DNA from: Sulfitobacter sp. DFL-14 | GTDB lineage: Bacteria; Pseudomonadota; Alphaproteobacteria; Rhodobacterales; Rhodobacteraceae | Reading direction: 5' to 3' | Assembly: GCF_003335585.1 (NCBI RefSeq) | Contig: NZ_QBFD01000046.1 | Span: 95,175 to 149,334 of the forward strand | DNA length: 54,160 bases | In this document: positions 1 to 8,377 of the stretch, in pieces | Position numbering within the stretch: the stretch's first letter is position 1 | Layout of the letters: each line of letters starts with the position of its first letter | Notes under the pieces: model-generated | The model's database searches: none | Seen by the model: only the letters and a program-made list of their open reading frames with translations | Told to the model about the DNA's origin: nothing | Translations under genes and position numbers: made by a program

Positions 1-173
1 CAACGAACCTTGGCCCAGACCGCGCCCAAGGTCCGGTTCGGGTCAGAAATGCTTGACGTTTGGGCCAGTATTGCGTGGCGCGGCCTCTTGATTGGATTCA
101 GAAAATCAGCGGCATCGAGTCATAGGTGCGTGACGTTCCACATGGATAGTCCCGGCGCTGCGGTGTCCTTTCG

Positions 174-191
174 GTGTACATCCTGTGTACA
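174..191. repeat. GTGTACA direct repeat
   Basis: Two GTGTACA heptamers are separated by TCCT, giving an 11-bp period, about 70 bp before the DUF4177 gene. It could be a regulator site, but nothing else supports a role. Positions 1-261 otherwise hold no gene I can support; the open frames running in from the left edge have no recognisable protein character. Confidence 0.25.
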
Positions 192-261
192 GCCTCTGTC
201 CGTTGTGTGACCCTTTCCAATCGGTTAAGAATCCCTGCGAAACCCCCGTCGAAGGATGCCC

Positions 262-777
262 ATGCCCCGATACGAGTACAAAGTCGTCCCCGCCCCCTCA
301 AAAGGGCGCAAGGGCAAAGGTGTAAAGGGGGCCGAAGCCCGATTTTCCTATGGATTGCAAGAGCTTATGAACGAGATTGCGGGCGATGGCTGGGAATATC
401 AGCGGGCAGAGACGCTGCCCTCGGTCGAACGCTCCGGCCTCACCTCCACCACCACCGAATGGCGCAACGTGCTGGTCTTCCGCCGTCTGCGCAACAATGA
501 TGCAGAGGCCTTCTCCCCCGAGCTTTTGCCCGCCCCGGCAGAGGATGCGATACCGGCGGATGTGGCGGAAAAACCTGTGGCAGTGGTGGCGGAAACACCG
601 GTTGAAACCGCATCGGAAAAGACACCGCAGCCGGTGCAGACCGCCGGCGCCGCACAGGCGTCGCCCGAAGATCAGCCCTGGGACAACGGGGTCGAGGACA
701 CCAGCGATGTGCGTGGGGTAAGCGCCTCTCTTGAAAAGCTCTCAGCGGCAAGGAAACCTTCTGATTCAGCCTCTTAA
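262..777 (+). CDS. DUF4177 domain-containing protein
   Basis: A 171-residue protein. The first 70 residues (RYEYKVVPAP...GDGWEYQRAETLP) match the DUF4177 pattern, a short domain of unknown function typified by YEYK and a GWE motif. The rest is an Ala/Pro/Glu-rich, probably disordered tail with no membrane segment. I prefer the ATG at 262 to the one at 256 because GAAGG at 251-255 directly abuts the earlier ATG but lies 6 nt before the later one. It converges on bolA across a palindromic repeat. The function is unknown. Confidence 0.8.
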   Translation: MPRYEYKVVPAPSKGRKGKGVKGAEARFSYGLQELMNEIAGDGWEYQRAETLPSVERSGLTSTTTEWRNVLVFRRLRNNDAEAFSPELLPAPAEDAIPADVAEKPVAVVAETPVETASEKTPQPVQTAGAAQASPEDQPWDNGVEDTSDVRGVSASLEKLSAARKPSDSAS

Positions 778-787
778 CCGGCACTCC

Positions 788-895
788 TAAAGCGCCCGAC
801 CTTAGACTGTGACACGCATACCCTGCCGCGCCTGCGGCGTTCTCGGGACATTCGTGTCACAGGATGATTCTGGTTAAAGGTCGGGTGCTTTAAAC
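788..895. repeat. Palindromic element, copy 1
   Basis: Outer arms TAAAGCGCCCGACCTT and AAGGTCGGGTGCTTTA pair at 15 of 16 positions. Inner arms CTGTGACACG and CGTGTCACAG pair perfectly. The core contains ATACCCTGCCGCGC and TCTCGGGACA, which recur near 6580-6690 and 35973-36071. The element lies between the convergent DUF4177 gene and bolA and overlaps the bolA stop codon. A REP-like element acting as a bidirectional terminator is the simplest reading. Confidence 0.8.
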
Positions 896-1147
896 GTCCA
901 GATCAAGCGCCAGCGCGTGAATGCGCCCGATCAGGTCGGGGCCGAGTGCGGCGTGAACGGCACGATGCCGCGCGATGCGCGACTGCCCCTTGAAAGCCGC
1001 CGACCGGATGCGCAGGTTGTAATGCGTTTCCCCGCCCTCGCGATAGCCGCCATGCCCACGGTGGCTCTCGCTGTCGTCCACCACTTCCAGCTCACGCGGA
1101 TCGAACGCGGTTTGCAATGCCGTTCTGATCTCTTCCGTCTTCGACAT
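890..1147 (-). CDS. bolA: BolA family protein
   Basis: An 85-residue BolA-like protein. The run SHRGHGGYREGGETHYNL matches the conserved BolA region that includes the histidine used for Fe-S binding with monothiol glutaredoxins, and the RHRAVHAAL helix and GRIHALAL end are typical. BolA proteins partner glutaredoxins in iron-sulfur trafficking or iron sensing. The start is uncertain: ATG at 1147 gives MSKTEEIRT, the usual N-terminus, while ATG at 1159 has AGGA only 2 nt upstream. It is divergent from the J-domain gene, an arrangement seen in related roseobacters. Confidence 0.88.
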   Translation of the reverse strand: MSKTEEIRTALQTAFDPRELEVVDDSESHRGHGGYREGGETHYNLRIRSAAFKGQSRIARHRAVHAALGPDLIGRIHALALDLDV

Positions 1148-1233
1148 TTTTACCGTCATTTTCCTGTCAAGCCCCTTCAATCTCTTCGCGGAAAGTCTAA
1201 ACTCCTCTCTTCGAGTCGAAAAGGTCAATCGCT

Positions 1234-1860
1234 ATGTCCAAACCAGATCCCTTCGGATTCGACATGTCCGTGTCGTCTTCGAAAAAGAAAAACCCACGCG
1301 GTCGGCGCGGCATGTCCGGCGCGTCTGAAACATCGACCCGGATCTGTGATCATGAGGGCTGCGAAGAGGCCGGGAAATACCGCGCGCCGAAAGCGCCCGA
1401 CGTGCTGGACGATTACTTCTGGTTCTGCCAGCAGCACGTCCGCGAATACAACCTCAAGTGGAACTTCTTCGACGGCACCACAGAGGCGGAGATGAACGCG
1501 CAGCTGTCCGAGGACAAGGTCTGGGAACGCAAGACCAAGCCGCTGGGTGATCCGGAGGCGCGCGCATGGGCGCGGCTGGGCATCGAGGATCCGCATCAGG
1601 TGCTGGGCAAGAACGCGACCCAGAACCCCGGTCGCGGTGGCCAGGCAGGCCGCAGGCTGCCCCCCACCGAACGCCGCGCTGTCGAGATACTGGAGGTCAA
1701 GGACACGATGACCAAGCCCGAGATCCGCAAGGCCTACAAGCTGCTGATCAAGGTGCTGCACCCCGACATGAACGGCGGCGACCGGTCGCAGGAGGACCAG
1801 CTGCAGCAGGTCATGTGGGCCTGGGACCAGATCAAGGGCAGCCGCAGCTTCAAGGACTGA
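1234..1860 (+). CDS. J domain-containing protein (DnaJ-like)
   Basis: A 208-residue protein with a C-terminal J domain. EIRKAYKLLIKVLHPDMNGGD holds the HPD tripeptide that stimulates DnaK ATPase. The N-terminal half has CDHEGC and WFCQQHV, which could form a zinc site, but it lacks the Gly/Phe region and CXXCXGXG zinc fingers of true DnaJ. It is therefore a class III J protein with an unknown client. It diverges from bolA and precedes the cobS region, so a role in maturing cobaltochelatase or Fe-S proteins is possible but is inference. Confidence 0.9.
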   Translation: MSKPDPFGFDMSVSSSKKKNPRGRRGMSGASETSTRICDHEGCEEAGKYRAPKAPDVLDDYFWFCQQHVREYNLKWNFFDGTTEAEMNAQLSEDKVWERKTKPLGDPEARAWARLGIEDPHQVLGKNATQNPGRGGQAGRRLPPTERRAVEILEVKDTMTKPEIRKAYKLLIKVLHPDMNGGDRSQEDQLQQVMWAWDQIKGSRSFKD

Positions 1861-1868
1861 CCGTGCCA

Positions 1869-1889
1869 GGGTGCAGCGTGGCTGCACCC
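1869..1889. terminator. Hairpin between convergent genes
   Basis: GGGTGCAGC, a GTG loop and GCTGCACCC form a perfect 9-bp stem just after the J-domain stop codon. No T-run follows on either strand. It probably ends transcription or protects the 3' end from both directions. Confidence 0.55.
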
Positions 1890-1925
1890 GACGCACCATC
1901 TGATAAGGTGCGAGCCCCCCGCATC

Positions 1926-2372
1926 TTACGTCCGGGAAATCAGGTGAGCGGCACGGCTGGCCGCCACCCCGCCTGCCCAGACCACAAGGACCAGCAGATC
2001 ATCTGCCAGAACCCCCAGCACATGAAGCGGTCCGATAACGCTGCCTGCCACCCAGTCCCGCAGGATTTCCAGCGGCAAGACCTGTCGCCAAAGCGAATCG
2101 AACGGCATCAGCAACACCGCGATCACCGCCCCCAGCACGGTGGCCCCAAGAAAGCTGAGCAGCGCGCGCAGCAGTCCCGGAACCCCCTGCCCGCCAAAAC
2201 CGCCCGCCACCAGCAGCCCCGCCAGAAACGCCCCGGCGGTGGCCAACCGCAGGAAACCGGCGTCACCGTACCCGAATTTCCCCTGCACGATCATCGCCAA
2301 GGCGACGCCGCCGCCTGCCGCGCCAATTGCGGTCGCCACGGCAAAGCGCTGTTGTAGTGTCAATGTTGTCAT
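1926..2372 (-). CDS. Small integral membrane protein, unknown function
   Basis: A 148-residue hydrophobic protein starting MTTLTLQQRF, with about four predicted membrane spans: roughly residues 11-28, 40-60, 65-90, and a C-terminal pair. The ATG at 2372 has AGGAGA 7 nt upstream. The frame stays open far beyond this start but only as antisense to the TPR gene, so the short version is used. I recognise no family. It diverges from the TPR gene, and the two sit between dnaJ and cobS as a likely inserted pair. Confidence 0.75.
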   Translation of the reverse strand: MTTLTLQQRFAVATAIGAAGGGVALAMIVQGKFGYGDAGFLRLATAGAFLAGLLVAGGFGGQGVPGLLRALLSFLGATVLGAVIAVLLMPFDSLWRQVLPLEILRDWVAGSVIGPLHVLGVLADDLLVLVVWAGGVAASRAAHLISRT

Positions 2373-2522
2373 GATGCATTCTCCTGTCTTGCCTGAACCG
2401 GAATAGCCCCGCCCGGTGCAGATATTGCCCTCCGGTTGCGCATCTTTCGTGCAGCTCCGCGGAATGTTCTGGGCAAGGCCGGCCCGTCTTGGCATGTTCG
2501 GGCACGAAAAAGGAGCATCGCG

Positions 2523-4190
2523 ATGAGCTATCCCTACGATCTGGGCCATTACACACGGGCCGTCACCACAGGCTCTGCCGATGCGCAATGCTGGTTCGAC
2601 CGGGGGCTCAACTGGACCTATGGTTTCAACCACAAGGAGGCGATTGCCTGCTTTACCAGGGCCGCCGCCGCCGATCCGGCCTGCGCCATGGCCCATTGGG
2701 GCCACGCCTATGCCGCCGGGCCGAATTACAACATGCCCTGGGTCCTGTTCGACAGCAAAGGCCGGGCGGAGGCTTTGGCCGAAGCCTATGATGCGACCCA
2801 GGCCGCGCGCGCCGTGATCGACAATTCCAGCCCGGTCGAGGCGGCATTGATCCGGGCGCTGAGCGCCCGCTATCCGCAACGCGACCCGGTGGAGGATATG
2901 GCCCCCTGGGACCGCGCCTTTGCCGATGCCATGCGGGCCGTACATCAGGCCCATCCGACCGATCCGGACATCGCGACCGTCTTTGTCGATGCGCTGATGA
3001 ACCTGACGCCCTGGGCCATGTGGGACATCGCGGAAGGCGACGTGGCTCCGGGTGCGGAAACGCTGGAAGCGCAGGCGGTTCTGGAAACCCAGATGGCCCT
3101 GCCCGGCGGCATGATCCATCCCGGCATCCTGCATCTTTACGTGCATCTGATGGAGATGTCGCCCTATCCCGAAAAGGCGCTGAAAGCCTCTGATGTCTTG
3201 CGCAGGCTGGTGCCTGACGCCGGCCATCTGGTGCATATGCCCACGCATATCGACGTGCTCTGCGGTGCTTACGAGAACGTCGTGCGCTGGAACCAGCGCG
3301 CCATCGAGGCGGATCTGAAATATTACGAGGCCGAGGGCGCGTTCAACATCTACACCGGCTACCGGCAGCACAATTACCACTTTGTCATCAGCGGGGCGCT
3401 CTATCTGGGTCAGTTCGAACCGGCGATGCGTGCCGTCCGCGGCATGCGCGAGACGACGCCGGATGCCTTGCTGCAAATCAAATCGCCGCCGATGGCGGAT
3501 TTCTTTGAAACCATCCTGGGGATGGAGCCACATGTGCTGATCCGCTTTGGCATGTGGGAGGATATCCTCAAGCTGGAACTGCCTGAGGATACCGAAACCT
3601 ACATCATGTGCGCCGCCTTCATCGAATACGCCAGGGGGCTGGCCTATTCCGCGCTGGGGCATATCGAGGAAGCGGATGCGCAGCTTGATACTTTCCTTGC
3701 GGTCAAGGCGCGCGTGCCCGAAAGCCGCCTGTTGCACAATGTGCGCGGTGTCGACCTGCTGGAGGTCGCGGCTGCCATGCTTGAAGGGGAACTGGCCTAT
3801 CGCAAGGGCGACTATGACCTGGCTTTTGCCCATCTGCGGCGTGCCGTGTCACTGGACGATGCCCTGCCTTACGACGAACCCTGGGGCTGGATGCAGCCGA
3901 CCCGCCATGCGCTGGGGGCGCTGCTGTTCGAACAGGGTCACACCGTGGAAGCCGAGCAGGTGTTTCGCCAGGATCTGGGGCTGGTCCCCGGCCTGCCCCG
4001 CGCCTGCGTTCACCCTGACAACGTCTGGGCCCTGCGCGGGCTGTACGATTGCCTGATCGCCAACGGCAAGACGGATGAGGCGCCGCATGTCAAACTGCGC
4101 CTCGACCTTGCAGAGGCGCGCGCGGACCGGCCCGTCAAGGCCGCCTGCGGCTGTGCGCAGGTTGCCATCGACGCGATCTGCGCCAGTTAG
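2523..4190 (+). CDS. Tetratricopeptide-repeat protein
   Basis: A 555-residue soluble protein without a signal peptide. The N-terminus (WFDRGLNWTYGFNHKEAIACF followed by AAAADPACAMAHWG) is a TPR-like pair common to a conserved bacterial family, and further helical repeats continue to about residue 500. The C-terminus ends in a short Cys pair (ACGCAQ). ATG 2523 follows AAGGAG at 7 nt. TPR proteins act as protein-binding scaffolds, but I cannot assign a partner. It is co-directional with cobS, 116 bp upstream. Confidence 0.82.
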   Translation: MSYPYDLGHYTRAVTTGSADAQCWFDRGLNWTYGFNHKEAIACFTRAAAADPACAMAHWGHAYAAGPNYNMPWVLFDSKGRAEALAEAYDATQAARAVIDNSSPVEAALIRALSARYPQRDPVEDMAPWDRAFADAMRAVHQAHPTDPDIATVFVDALMNLTPWAMWDIAEGDVAPGAETLEAQAVLETQMALPGGMIHPGILHLYVHLMEMSPYPEKALKASDVLRRLVPDAGHLVHMPTHIDVLCGAYENVVRWNQRAIEADLKYYEAEGAFNIYTGYRQHNYHFVISGALYLGQFEPAMRAVRGMRETTPDALLQIKSPPMADFFETILGMEPHVLIRFGMWEDILKLELPEDTETYIMCAAFIEYARGLAYSALGHIEEADAQLDTFLAVKARVPESRLLHNVRGVDLLEVAAAMLEGELAYRKGDYDLAFAHLRRAVSLDDALPYDEPWGWMQPTRHALGALLFEQGHTVEAEQVFRQDLGLVPGLPRACVHPDNVWALRGLYDCLIANGKTDEAPHVKLRLDLAEARADRPVKAACGCAQVAIDAICAS

Positions 4191-4306
4191 GCTTGTGTGA
4201 CGCAACAAACCCACAGCCCAACCCTTGCACGTACTCAGGATATGTTGCACCAGAGGCGGGCTGATATTTCCCCAACCGGGGCGAAGACCGAAAAGGACGA
4301 GGACAA

Positions 4307-5293
4307 ATGGCTGACGGCGCGCTGGACATCAACACCAAACCCACCGAAGACATCAGCGTCCGCGAGGTTTTCGGCATCGACACGGAAATGGTTGTCAAAG
4401 GTTTCGCCGACCGGACAGAACGGGTGCCGGAACTGGACAGCACCTACAAGTTTGATCCCGACACCACACTGGCAATCCTGGCAGGCTTCAGCCACAACCG
4501 CCGGGTGATGATCCAGGGTTATCACGGCACCGGCAAATCGACGCATATCGAACAGGTCGCGTCGCGGCTGAACTGGCCTGCGGTGCGCGTGAACCTCGAC
4601 AGCCACATCAGCCGGATCGACCTGATCGGCAAGGATGCGATCAAGCTGCGCGATGGCAAGCAGGTCACCGACTTCCAGGAAGGCATCCTGCCCTGGGCGC
4701 TGCGCAACCCCACCGCCATCGTCTTTGACGAATATGACGCGGGCCGCGCGGATGTGATGTTCGTGATCCAGCGGGTGCTGGAAGTGGACGGCAAGCTGAC
4801 GCTGCTGGACCAGAACCAGGTGATCGAACCGCACCCCTATTTCCGCATCTTCGCCACCGCCAACACCGTTGGTCTGGGCGATACCACCGGGCTGTACCAC
4901 GGCACCCAGCAGATCAACCAGGGTCAGATGGACCGCTGGTCGCTGGTGGCGACGCTGAACTATCTGTCCATCGACGCGGAAACCGCTATCGTTCTGTCGA
5001 AGAACCCGCATTACAACAATGCAGAGGGGCGCAAGACCGTGCGCCAGATGGTCACCGTCGCCGATCTGACCCGTACTGCCTTCATGAACGGGGAACTCTC
5101 CACCGTGATGTCGCCGCGTACCGTGATCGCATGGGCCCAGAACGCCACGATCTTCCGCAACGTCGGCTATGCCTTCCGCCTGTCCTTCCTCAACAAATGT
5201 GATGAGCTGGAGCGTCAGACAGTGGCCGAGTTCTATCAGCGCCTGTTTGATGAGGAACTGCCGGAAAGCGCCGCAAGCGCCAGCCTGGGCTGA
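4307..5293 (+). CDS. cobS: Aerobic cobaltochelatase subunit CobS
   Basis: A 328-residue AAA+ ATPase of the CobN-CobS-CobT complex, which inserts cobalt into hydrogenobyrinate a,c-diamide in aerobic cobalamin synthesis. Walker A GYHGTGKST lies at residues 71-79 and Walker B AIVFDEYD at 137-144. The FATANTVG sensor 1 segment and SPRTVIAWAQN near the C-terminus match the family. AGGAC precedes ATG 4307. No cobalamin riboswitch was recognised in the 116 bp upstream. Its partner cobT lies 3.2 kb downstream, separated by unrelated genes. Confidence 0.96.
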   Translation: MADGALDINTKPTEDISVREVFGIDTEMVVKGFADRTERVPELDSTYKFDPDTTLAILAGFSHNRRVMIQGYHGTGKSTHIEQVASRLNWPAVRVNLDSHISRIDLIGKDAIKLRDGKQVTDFQEGILPWALRNPTAIVFDEYDAGRADVMFVIQRVLEVDGKLTLLDQNQVIEPHPYFRIFATANTVGLGDTTGLYHGTQQINQGQMDRWSLVATLNYLSIDAETAIVLSKNPHYNNAEGRKTVRQMVTVADLTRTAFMNGELSTVMSPRTVIAWAQNATIFRNVGYAFRLSFLNKCDELERQTVAEFYQRLFDEELPESAASASLG

Positions 5294-5328
5294 CCGCGGC
5301 AGGCCCCCGCACCGCCTGAGTGATTGCA

Positions 5329-5354
5329 GGCCCGGTCGCGCCTGCGATCGGGCC
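5329..5354. terminator. Hairpin downstream of cobS
   Basis: GGCCCGGTCGC and GCGATCGGGCC pair over 11 bp with one G-T wobble around a GCCT loop, between the convergent cobS and VOC genes. No T-run follows, so intrinsic termination would be weak. Confidence 0.45.
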
Positions 5355-5437
5355 AGCATCTGCCGGTCAGACCGTGCGGCACTTCGTGCCACGCACCTGC
5401 GGCTTTGCAGCCTCAGGCACGCACTGAAGATGCAGGA

Positions 5438-5878
5438 TCACGCAGAGGTTTCCTCTTCCCAGCGCTTCTGCATCTCTTCGGGCGAGACCGCCTCGATCGT
5501 TTGCGACAACATGTACCGGTGACCGAACGGGTCCAGCAGCGTCGCTGTGCGTTCGCCAAAGGATTGATCCGCCGGTGCGCGCAGCAGGGTCGCCCCTGCA
5601 GCCACGGCTTGCGCCACATCCCCGTCGACGGATGTGGTGGCAAGGTGGAAGGTGACGGCGGTCCCGCCCAGCGTGTCGGGGCTGACGGCGCCGAAATCGG
5701 GATATTCATCGCTCAGCATGATGCGCGACTCGCCGATCACCAGCTCGGCATGGCCAATCCTGCCATCGCCGGGATCGGTCATGCGGAAGTCTTCCACGGC
5801 GCCAAACGCCTTTGCATAGAACTGGATGGCATCTTTTGCACCTTTGGCAACAAGGTACGGGACGATGGTATGGGACAT
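5438..5878 (-). CDS. VOC family protein (PhnB/glyoxalase-like)
   Basis: A 146-residue single VOC-fold protein. MSHTIVPYLVAKGAKDAIQFYAKAFGA and the LLDPFGHRYMLSQ segment are typical of the PhnB-like subgroup of the glyoxalase/bleomycin-resistance superfamily. These proteins bind a metal or small molecule in a beta-alpha-beta-beta-beta fold, and the substrate cannot be inferred. It is divergent from a TetR gene across a 55-bp gap holding a palindromic operator, so it is probably that regulator's target. Confidence 0.88.
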   Translation of the reverse strand: MSHTIVPYLVAKGAKDAIQFYAKAFGAVEDFRMTDPGDGRIGHAELVIGESRIMLSDEYPDFGAVSPDTLGGTAVTFHLATTSVDGDVAQAVAAGATLLRAPADQSFGERTATLLDPFGHRYMLSQTIEAVSPEEMQKRWEEETSA

Positions 5879-5910
5879 CTTTGGAATCCTTGGCTTGTCA
5901 TGATAGATTA

Positions 5911-5930
5911 TTTACGTTACGTTTCGTAAA
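5911..5930. promoter_or_regulatory. Palindromic operator between VOC and TetR genes
   Basis: TTTACGTTACGTTTCGTAAA is palindromic at 16 of 20 positions, with outer arms TTTACG/CGTAAA and a central ACGT. It ends 3 nt before the TetR ATG, so a bound repressor would also cover that gene's ribosome-binding region. Autoregulation plus control of the VOC gene is inferred. Confidence 0.6.
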
Positions 5931-5933
5931 GAA

Positions 5934-6527
5934 ATGAGTCAAGAAAAACAAAATCCACGTGGTCGCCCGCCCAGCAAGGCCGCCAGAGCCAAGGCGCTGG
6001 CCGCGGCCGTCGACATCCTCATGCAAGAGGGTTTCGGGCGGCTGACCATTGATGCCGTGGCCCTGCGGTCGGGCGTCGGAAAGCCGACGATCTACCGGAA
6101 CTGGGCAAACGCCAGCGAATTGGCAATGGCCGCCCTGATGGAGAGCCAGCCGACGGTGAACCTGCAAACGGCGGGCAGCCTTTCCGACCGGCTGGAGCAT
6201 CAGATCATGGCGATTGTGGCCGCCTTTGCGACCACGCGGGGCCGTCAGATCGGCCTAGCGCTTGCCGCGGCGGACCGGGACAGCGAAATGACCCGCGCCT
6301 TCCGAAACCGTGTGATCCTGTCAGGGCGCGAGGTCGGGCGTGGCCTGATCGCCGAGGCTGTCAGGGAAGGTCAGATTGCCGCCCCGGAGAGCACCGAAGT
6401 CGTCCTCGACATGATCTATGCCCCGATCTTCTACCGTCTGCTTGTCGGCCATCTGCCGCTGGATCAGCCCTTTGCCAGGGCGCTGGTCGACAAGGGGATG
6501 CAGCTTCTTGGTCAGGCGGCGCCCTGA
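5934..6527 (+). CDS. TetR/AcrR family transcriptional regulator
   Basis: A 197-residue regulator. Residues 15-65 form the TetR helix-turn-helix (ILMQEGFGRLTIDAVALRSG then VGKPTIYRNW). The C-terminal ligand-binding half resembles the TetR_C family with the MIYAPIFYRLLVGH segment. It is divergent from the VOC gene and probably binds the palindrome at 5911-5930. There is no clear Shine-Dalgarno site before ATG 5934, where the operator occupies the position. The ligand is unknown. Confidence 0.9.
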   Translation: MSQEKQNPRGRPPSKAARAKALAAAVDILMQEGFGRLTIDAVALRSGVGKPTIYRNWANASELAMAALMESQPTVNLQTAGSLSDRLEHQIMAIVAAFATTRGRQIGLALAAADRDSEMTRAFRNRVILSGREVGRGLIAEAVREGQIAAPESTEVVLDMIYAPIFYRLLVGHLPLDQPFARALVDKGMQLLGQAAP

Positions 6528-6579
6528 CCAGAGGCTGAAACGCAGCCTTTTGTCGAACACCGCCCCCTCCCAAATATTA

Positions 6580-6690
6580 TAGCGCCCCGCCTTACACTTG
6601 AATCGCCGATACCCTGCCGCGCTTCGCGCTTCGCGCTCTCGGGACATCGGCGATACGGAGTGTATCAGGTTAAAGGCGGGATGCTGTAAA
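6580..6690. repeat. Palindromic element, copy 2
   Basis: The core ATACCCTGCCGCGC and TCTCGGGACA are shared with copy 1. Inner arms ATCGCCGAT and ATCGGCGAT pair perfectly but differ in sequence from those of copy 1. Outer arms AGCGCCCCGCCTT and AAGGCGGGATGCT pair with one mismatch. It lies between the convergent TetR and PRC-barrel genes. Confidence 0.8.
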
Positions 6691-6752
6691 CCACCGCCGC
6701 AGATGCGACGGTGGCCTTGTTCAGCAGCGGGGCGACGTGTCGCCCGGCGCTA

Positions 6753-7586
6753 TCATTCCAGCGGCTGGGACTGGACCTCGCCTTCGGCAGGCATGGATTC
6801 AACCGACCGCTGGGCGGCGGCCATGTCCCGCGCGGTGACGAAAGGTTCTGCCGCTTCGAGATCAGCCTTGGTGGCAGAGCTGGTCAGCGTGACATTGCCA
6901 TTCTCGTCCTGCTGGGTGGACAGGCTGTCCAGTTTCACGGCAACCCATTTTTCACCGATCCCCAGGAAGCCACCGACACCGATCACGGCACCTTCAACGG
7001 AACCGTCGAGGTTCACGATCAGGTCGTCGATCTCACCGATGCTTTCACCGCTGGCCGAGTACACATTTGACCCCATCAGGTCATCTGCAAGGATGGTGTT
7101 CTCACCCTGCATGTGGATCTGGCCTTCGACAGGTTTGGCTGTCTCTTCGGGTGCGACCTCGGCGGTCTGGTTCGGATCGCCGGCCAGGCCGTCATCCGCA
7201 GGCACCTCGGCGGTGTCGGTCCCATCGGACTGCATCGCATCATCGGCAGGTGCTTCGGCAGTGTCGGTGGCCGTATCATCGGCAGGTGCTTCAGCAGTGT
7301 CAGAGGCCGTATCATCGGCAGGTGCTTCGGCAGTGTCAGAGGCCGTATCATCGGCAGGTGCTTCGGCAGTGTCAGAGGCCGCGTCGTCGGCAGGCACCGC
7401 TGAATCGGCGGTATCGGTTGTCTCCTCCGCGGGGGCTTCCGCATTGTCCTGTGTCAGCGGCTGCTCGCTCGCGGTTGCAGCATCGTCGGCAGGCTCGGTT
7501 GCGGTCTGGGCCGCAAGAATGGCGGGGGTCGCAGTCAGTGTCGCGATCAGCGCCAGAGTACTCGCATGTTGCTTCAAATTGGTCAT
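6753..7586 (-). CDS. PRC-barrel domain protein with acidic repeat region
   Basis: A 277-residue exported protein. A signal peptide covers about residues 1-26 (ending AILAAQTA). An acidic Ala/Asp/Thr low-complexity stretch follows and includes four 12-residue PADDxAxDTAEA repeats at 65-112. A PRC-barrel-like domain lies at about 165-245 (LMGSNVYSASGESIGEIDDL, then GGFLGIGEKWVAV). Secreted PRC-barrel proteins are common in alphaproteobacteria and are thought to bind surfaces or partners. ATG 7586 has GAGGAG 8 nt upstream. The repeat count may vary between strains. Confidence 0.85.
   Translation of the reverse strand: MTNLKQHASTLALIATLTATPAILAAQTATEPADDAATASEQPLTQDNAEAPAEETTDTADSAVPADDAASDTAEAPADDTASDTAEAPADDTASDTAEAPADDTATDTAEAPADDAMQSDGTDTAEVPADDGLAGDPNQTAEVAPEETAKPVEGQIHMQGENTILADDLMGSNVYSASGESIGEIDDLIVNLDGSVEGAVIGVGGFLGIGEKWVAVKLDSLSTQQDENGNVTLTSSATKADLEAAEPFVTARDMAAAQRSVESMPAEGEVQSQPLE
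7251..7394 (-). repeat. 36-bp tandem coding repeat, four units
   Basis: Four in-frame 36-bp units encode PADDxAxDTAEA inside the PRC-barrel gene. Neighbouring units are nearly identical at the DNA level, which suggests recent slippage or recombination. There are no spacers, so this is not a CRISPR array. Confidence 0.85.
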
Positions 7587-7990
7587 GGTTTTTCTCCTCA
7601 CTTGGTTGCAGACGGGCTGACTGTGCAGCGTGCAGCGCCGATCCCGCCGTTCTGACCAGCCAATTCGCAAACCGGTGTTTCGGTTCCGGTCAATTTTTCG
7701 GGAACCGGCAGGTTTCAGCCCATGCAGACCGGGGTATGACGCAGGTCACCCAGGCAAACCAACCTGAAATCAAGGGGATACAACCAGAGGTTAACAGATG
7801 CAGAAAACCGCCGATCCCGGCAAACCCGCGACAGGCCTGCCCGGAACATCGCAACACAGCGGCCCCGCCGCGCGGGTCTCGCCGCGTTCAGGTGCCACGG
7901 GCTGCGGCACCCCGGCATCATTGCAGGGCCAAACCCAAAAAAAATGCCGCCATGACGCGCAATTCGGGAAATCCGTCATAAACTTGTTAC
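7587..7990. other. Gene-free stretch between divergent genes
   Basis: These 404 bp separate the PRC-barrel gene from the small exported protein and hold no supportable gene. A weak hairpin is visible: CGGTTCC at 7681-7687 and GGAACCG at 7701-7707 around a T-rich loop. A-rich sequence precedes the 7991 gene. I see no clear promoter pair. Confidence 0.5.
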
Positions 7991-8377
7991 ATGATCAGTT
8001 CTTGCGCGATTCGGATTGCCCTTGCCTGCCTGGCCCTCAGCGGCCCGGCCCGGGCGCTGCCGACCTCCCCTTCCGAACGGGCGACGCTCTTTGCAGCCTG
8101 CGCCGGTCGCTACGCCGCGCAGGAGACATTCTGGGGCAGGCAACCGGACGAAGACCGGGACAGCGACACATTCGACGCGCTGACCGAAGCTGTGATGCCC
8201 GCCGCCATCGACTATGGCATGCCGCCCGCCGTTGCCCGGAACGCCAAGTTTCATGCCTGGCGCGACCATGCCTATTTGCGCAATGATGCCGAATTCTCCC
8301 CCGACCAGGGCCGCCGCAGCCGCGCCCGCGACCGGCTGGCGCAGGAATTGACGGAATGCAGCGATCTGATCCGCTGA
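7991..8377 (+). CDS. Small exported protein of unknown function
   Basis: A 128-residue protein. Residues 1-22 form a signal peptide (ALACLALSGPARA, cleavage likely after ARALP or nearby). The mature part has two cysteines, in AACAGRY and LTECSDL, that could form a disulfide. It sits 78 bp upstream of cobT in the same direction and may belong to the ancestral cobS-x-cobT arrangement. I recognise no named domain. Confidence 0.75.
   Translation: MISSCAIRIALACLALSGPARALPTSPSERATLFAACAGRYAAQETFWGRQPDEDRDSDTFDALTEAVMPAAIDYGMPPAVARNAKFHAWRDHAYLRNDAEFSPDQGRRSRARDRLAQELTECSDLIR

Noticed and set aside
1..100. C-terminal tail of an upstream gene at the window edge
   Set aside because: Three frames are open from the edge for up to about 200 bp, but none looks like a protein end I recognise, so no feature was called.
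2373..3833. Long minus-strand open frame extending the small membrane gene upstream
   Set aside because: It is fully antisense to the TPR protein gene, its translation is Arg/His/Gly-rich and domain-free, and a good ribosome-binding site marks the start at 2372.
4191..4306. Cobalamin riboswitch upstream of cobS
   Set aside because: No B12-box-like sequence or suitable multi-stem structure was recognised in these 116 bp.
7251..7394. Possible CRISPR array
   Set aside because: The repeats are contiguous, in frame and without spacers, so they are coding tandem repeats.
6598..7620. Plus-strand frame encoding Ser/Ala-Val repeats
   Set aside because: It mirrors the tandem repeats of the PRC-barrel gene, whose minus-strand reading has a signal peptide, a Shine-Dalgarno site and a domain.
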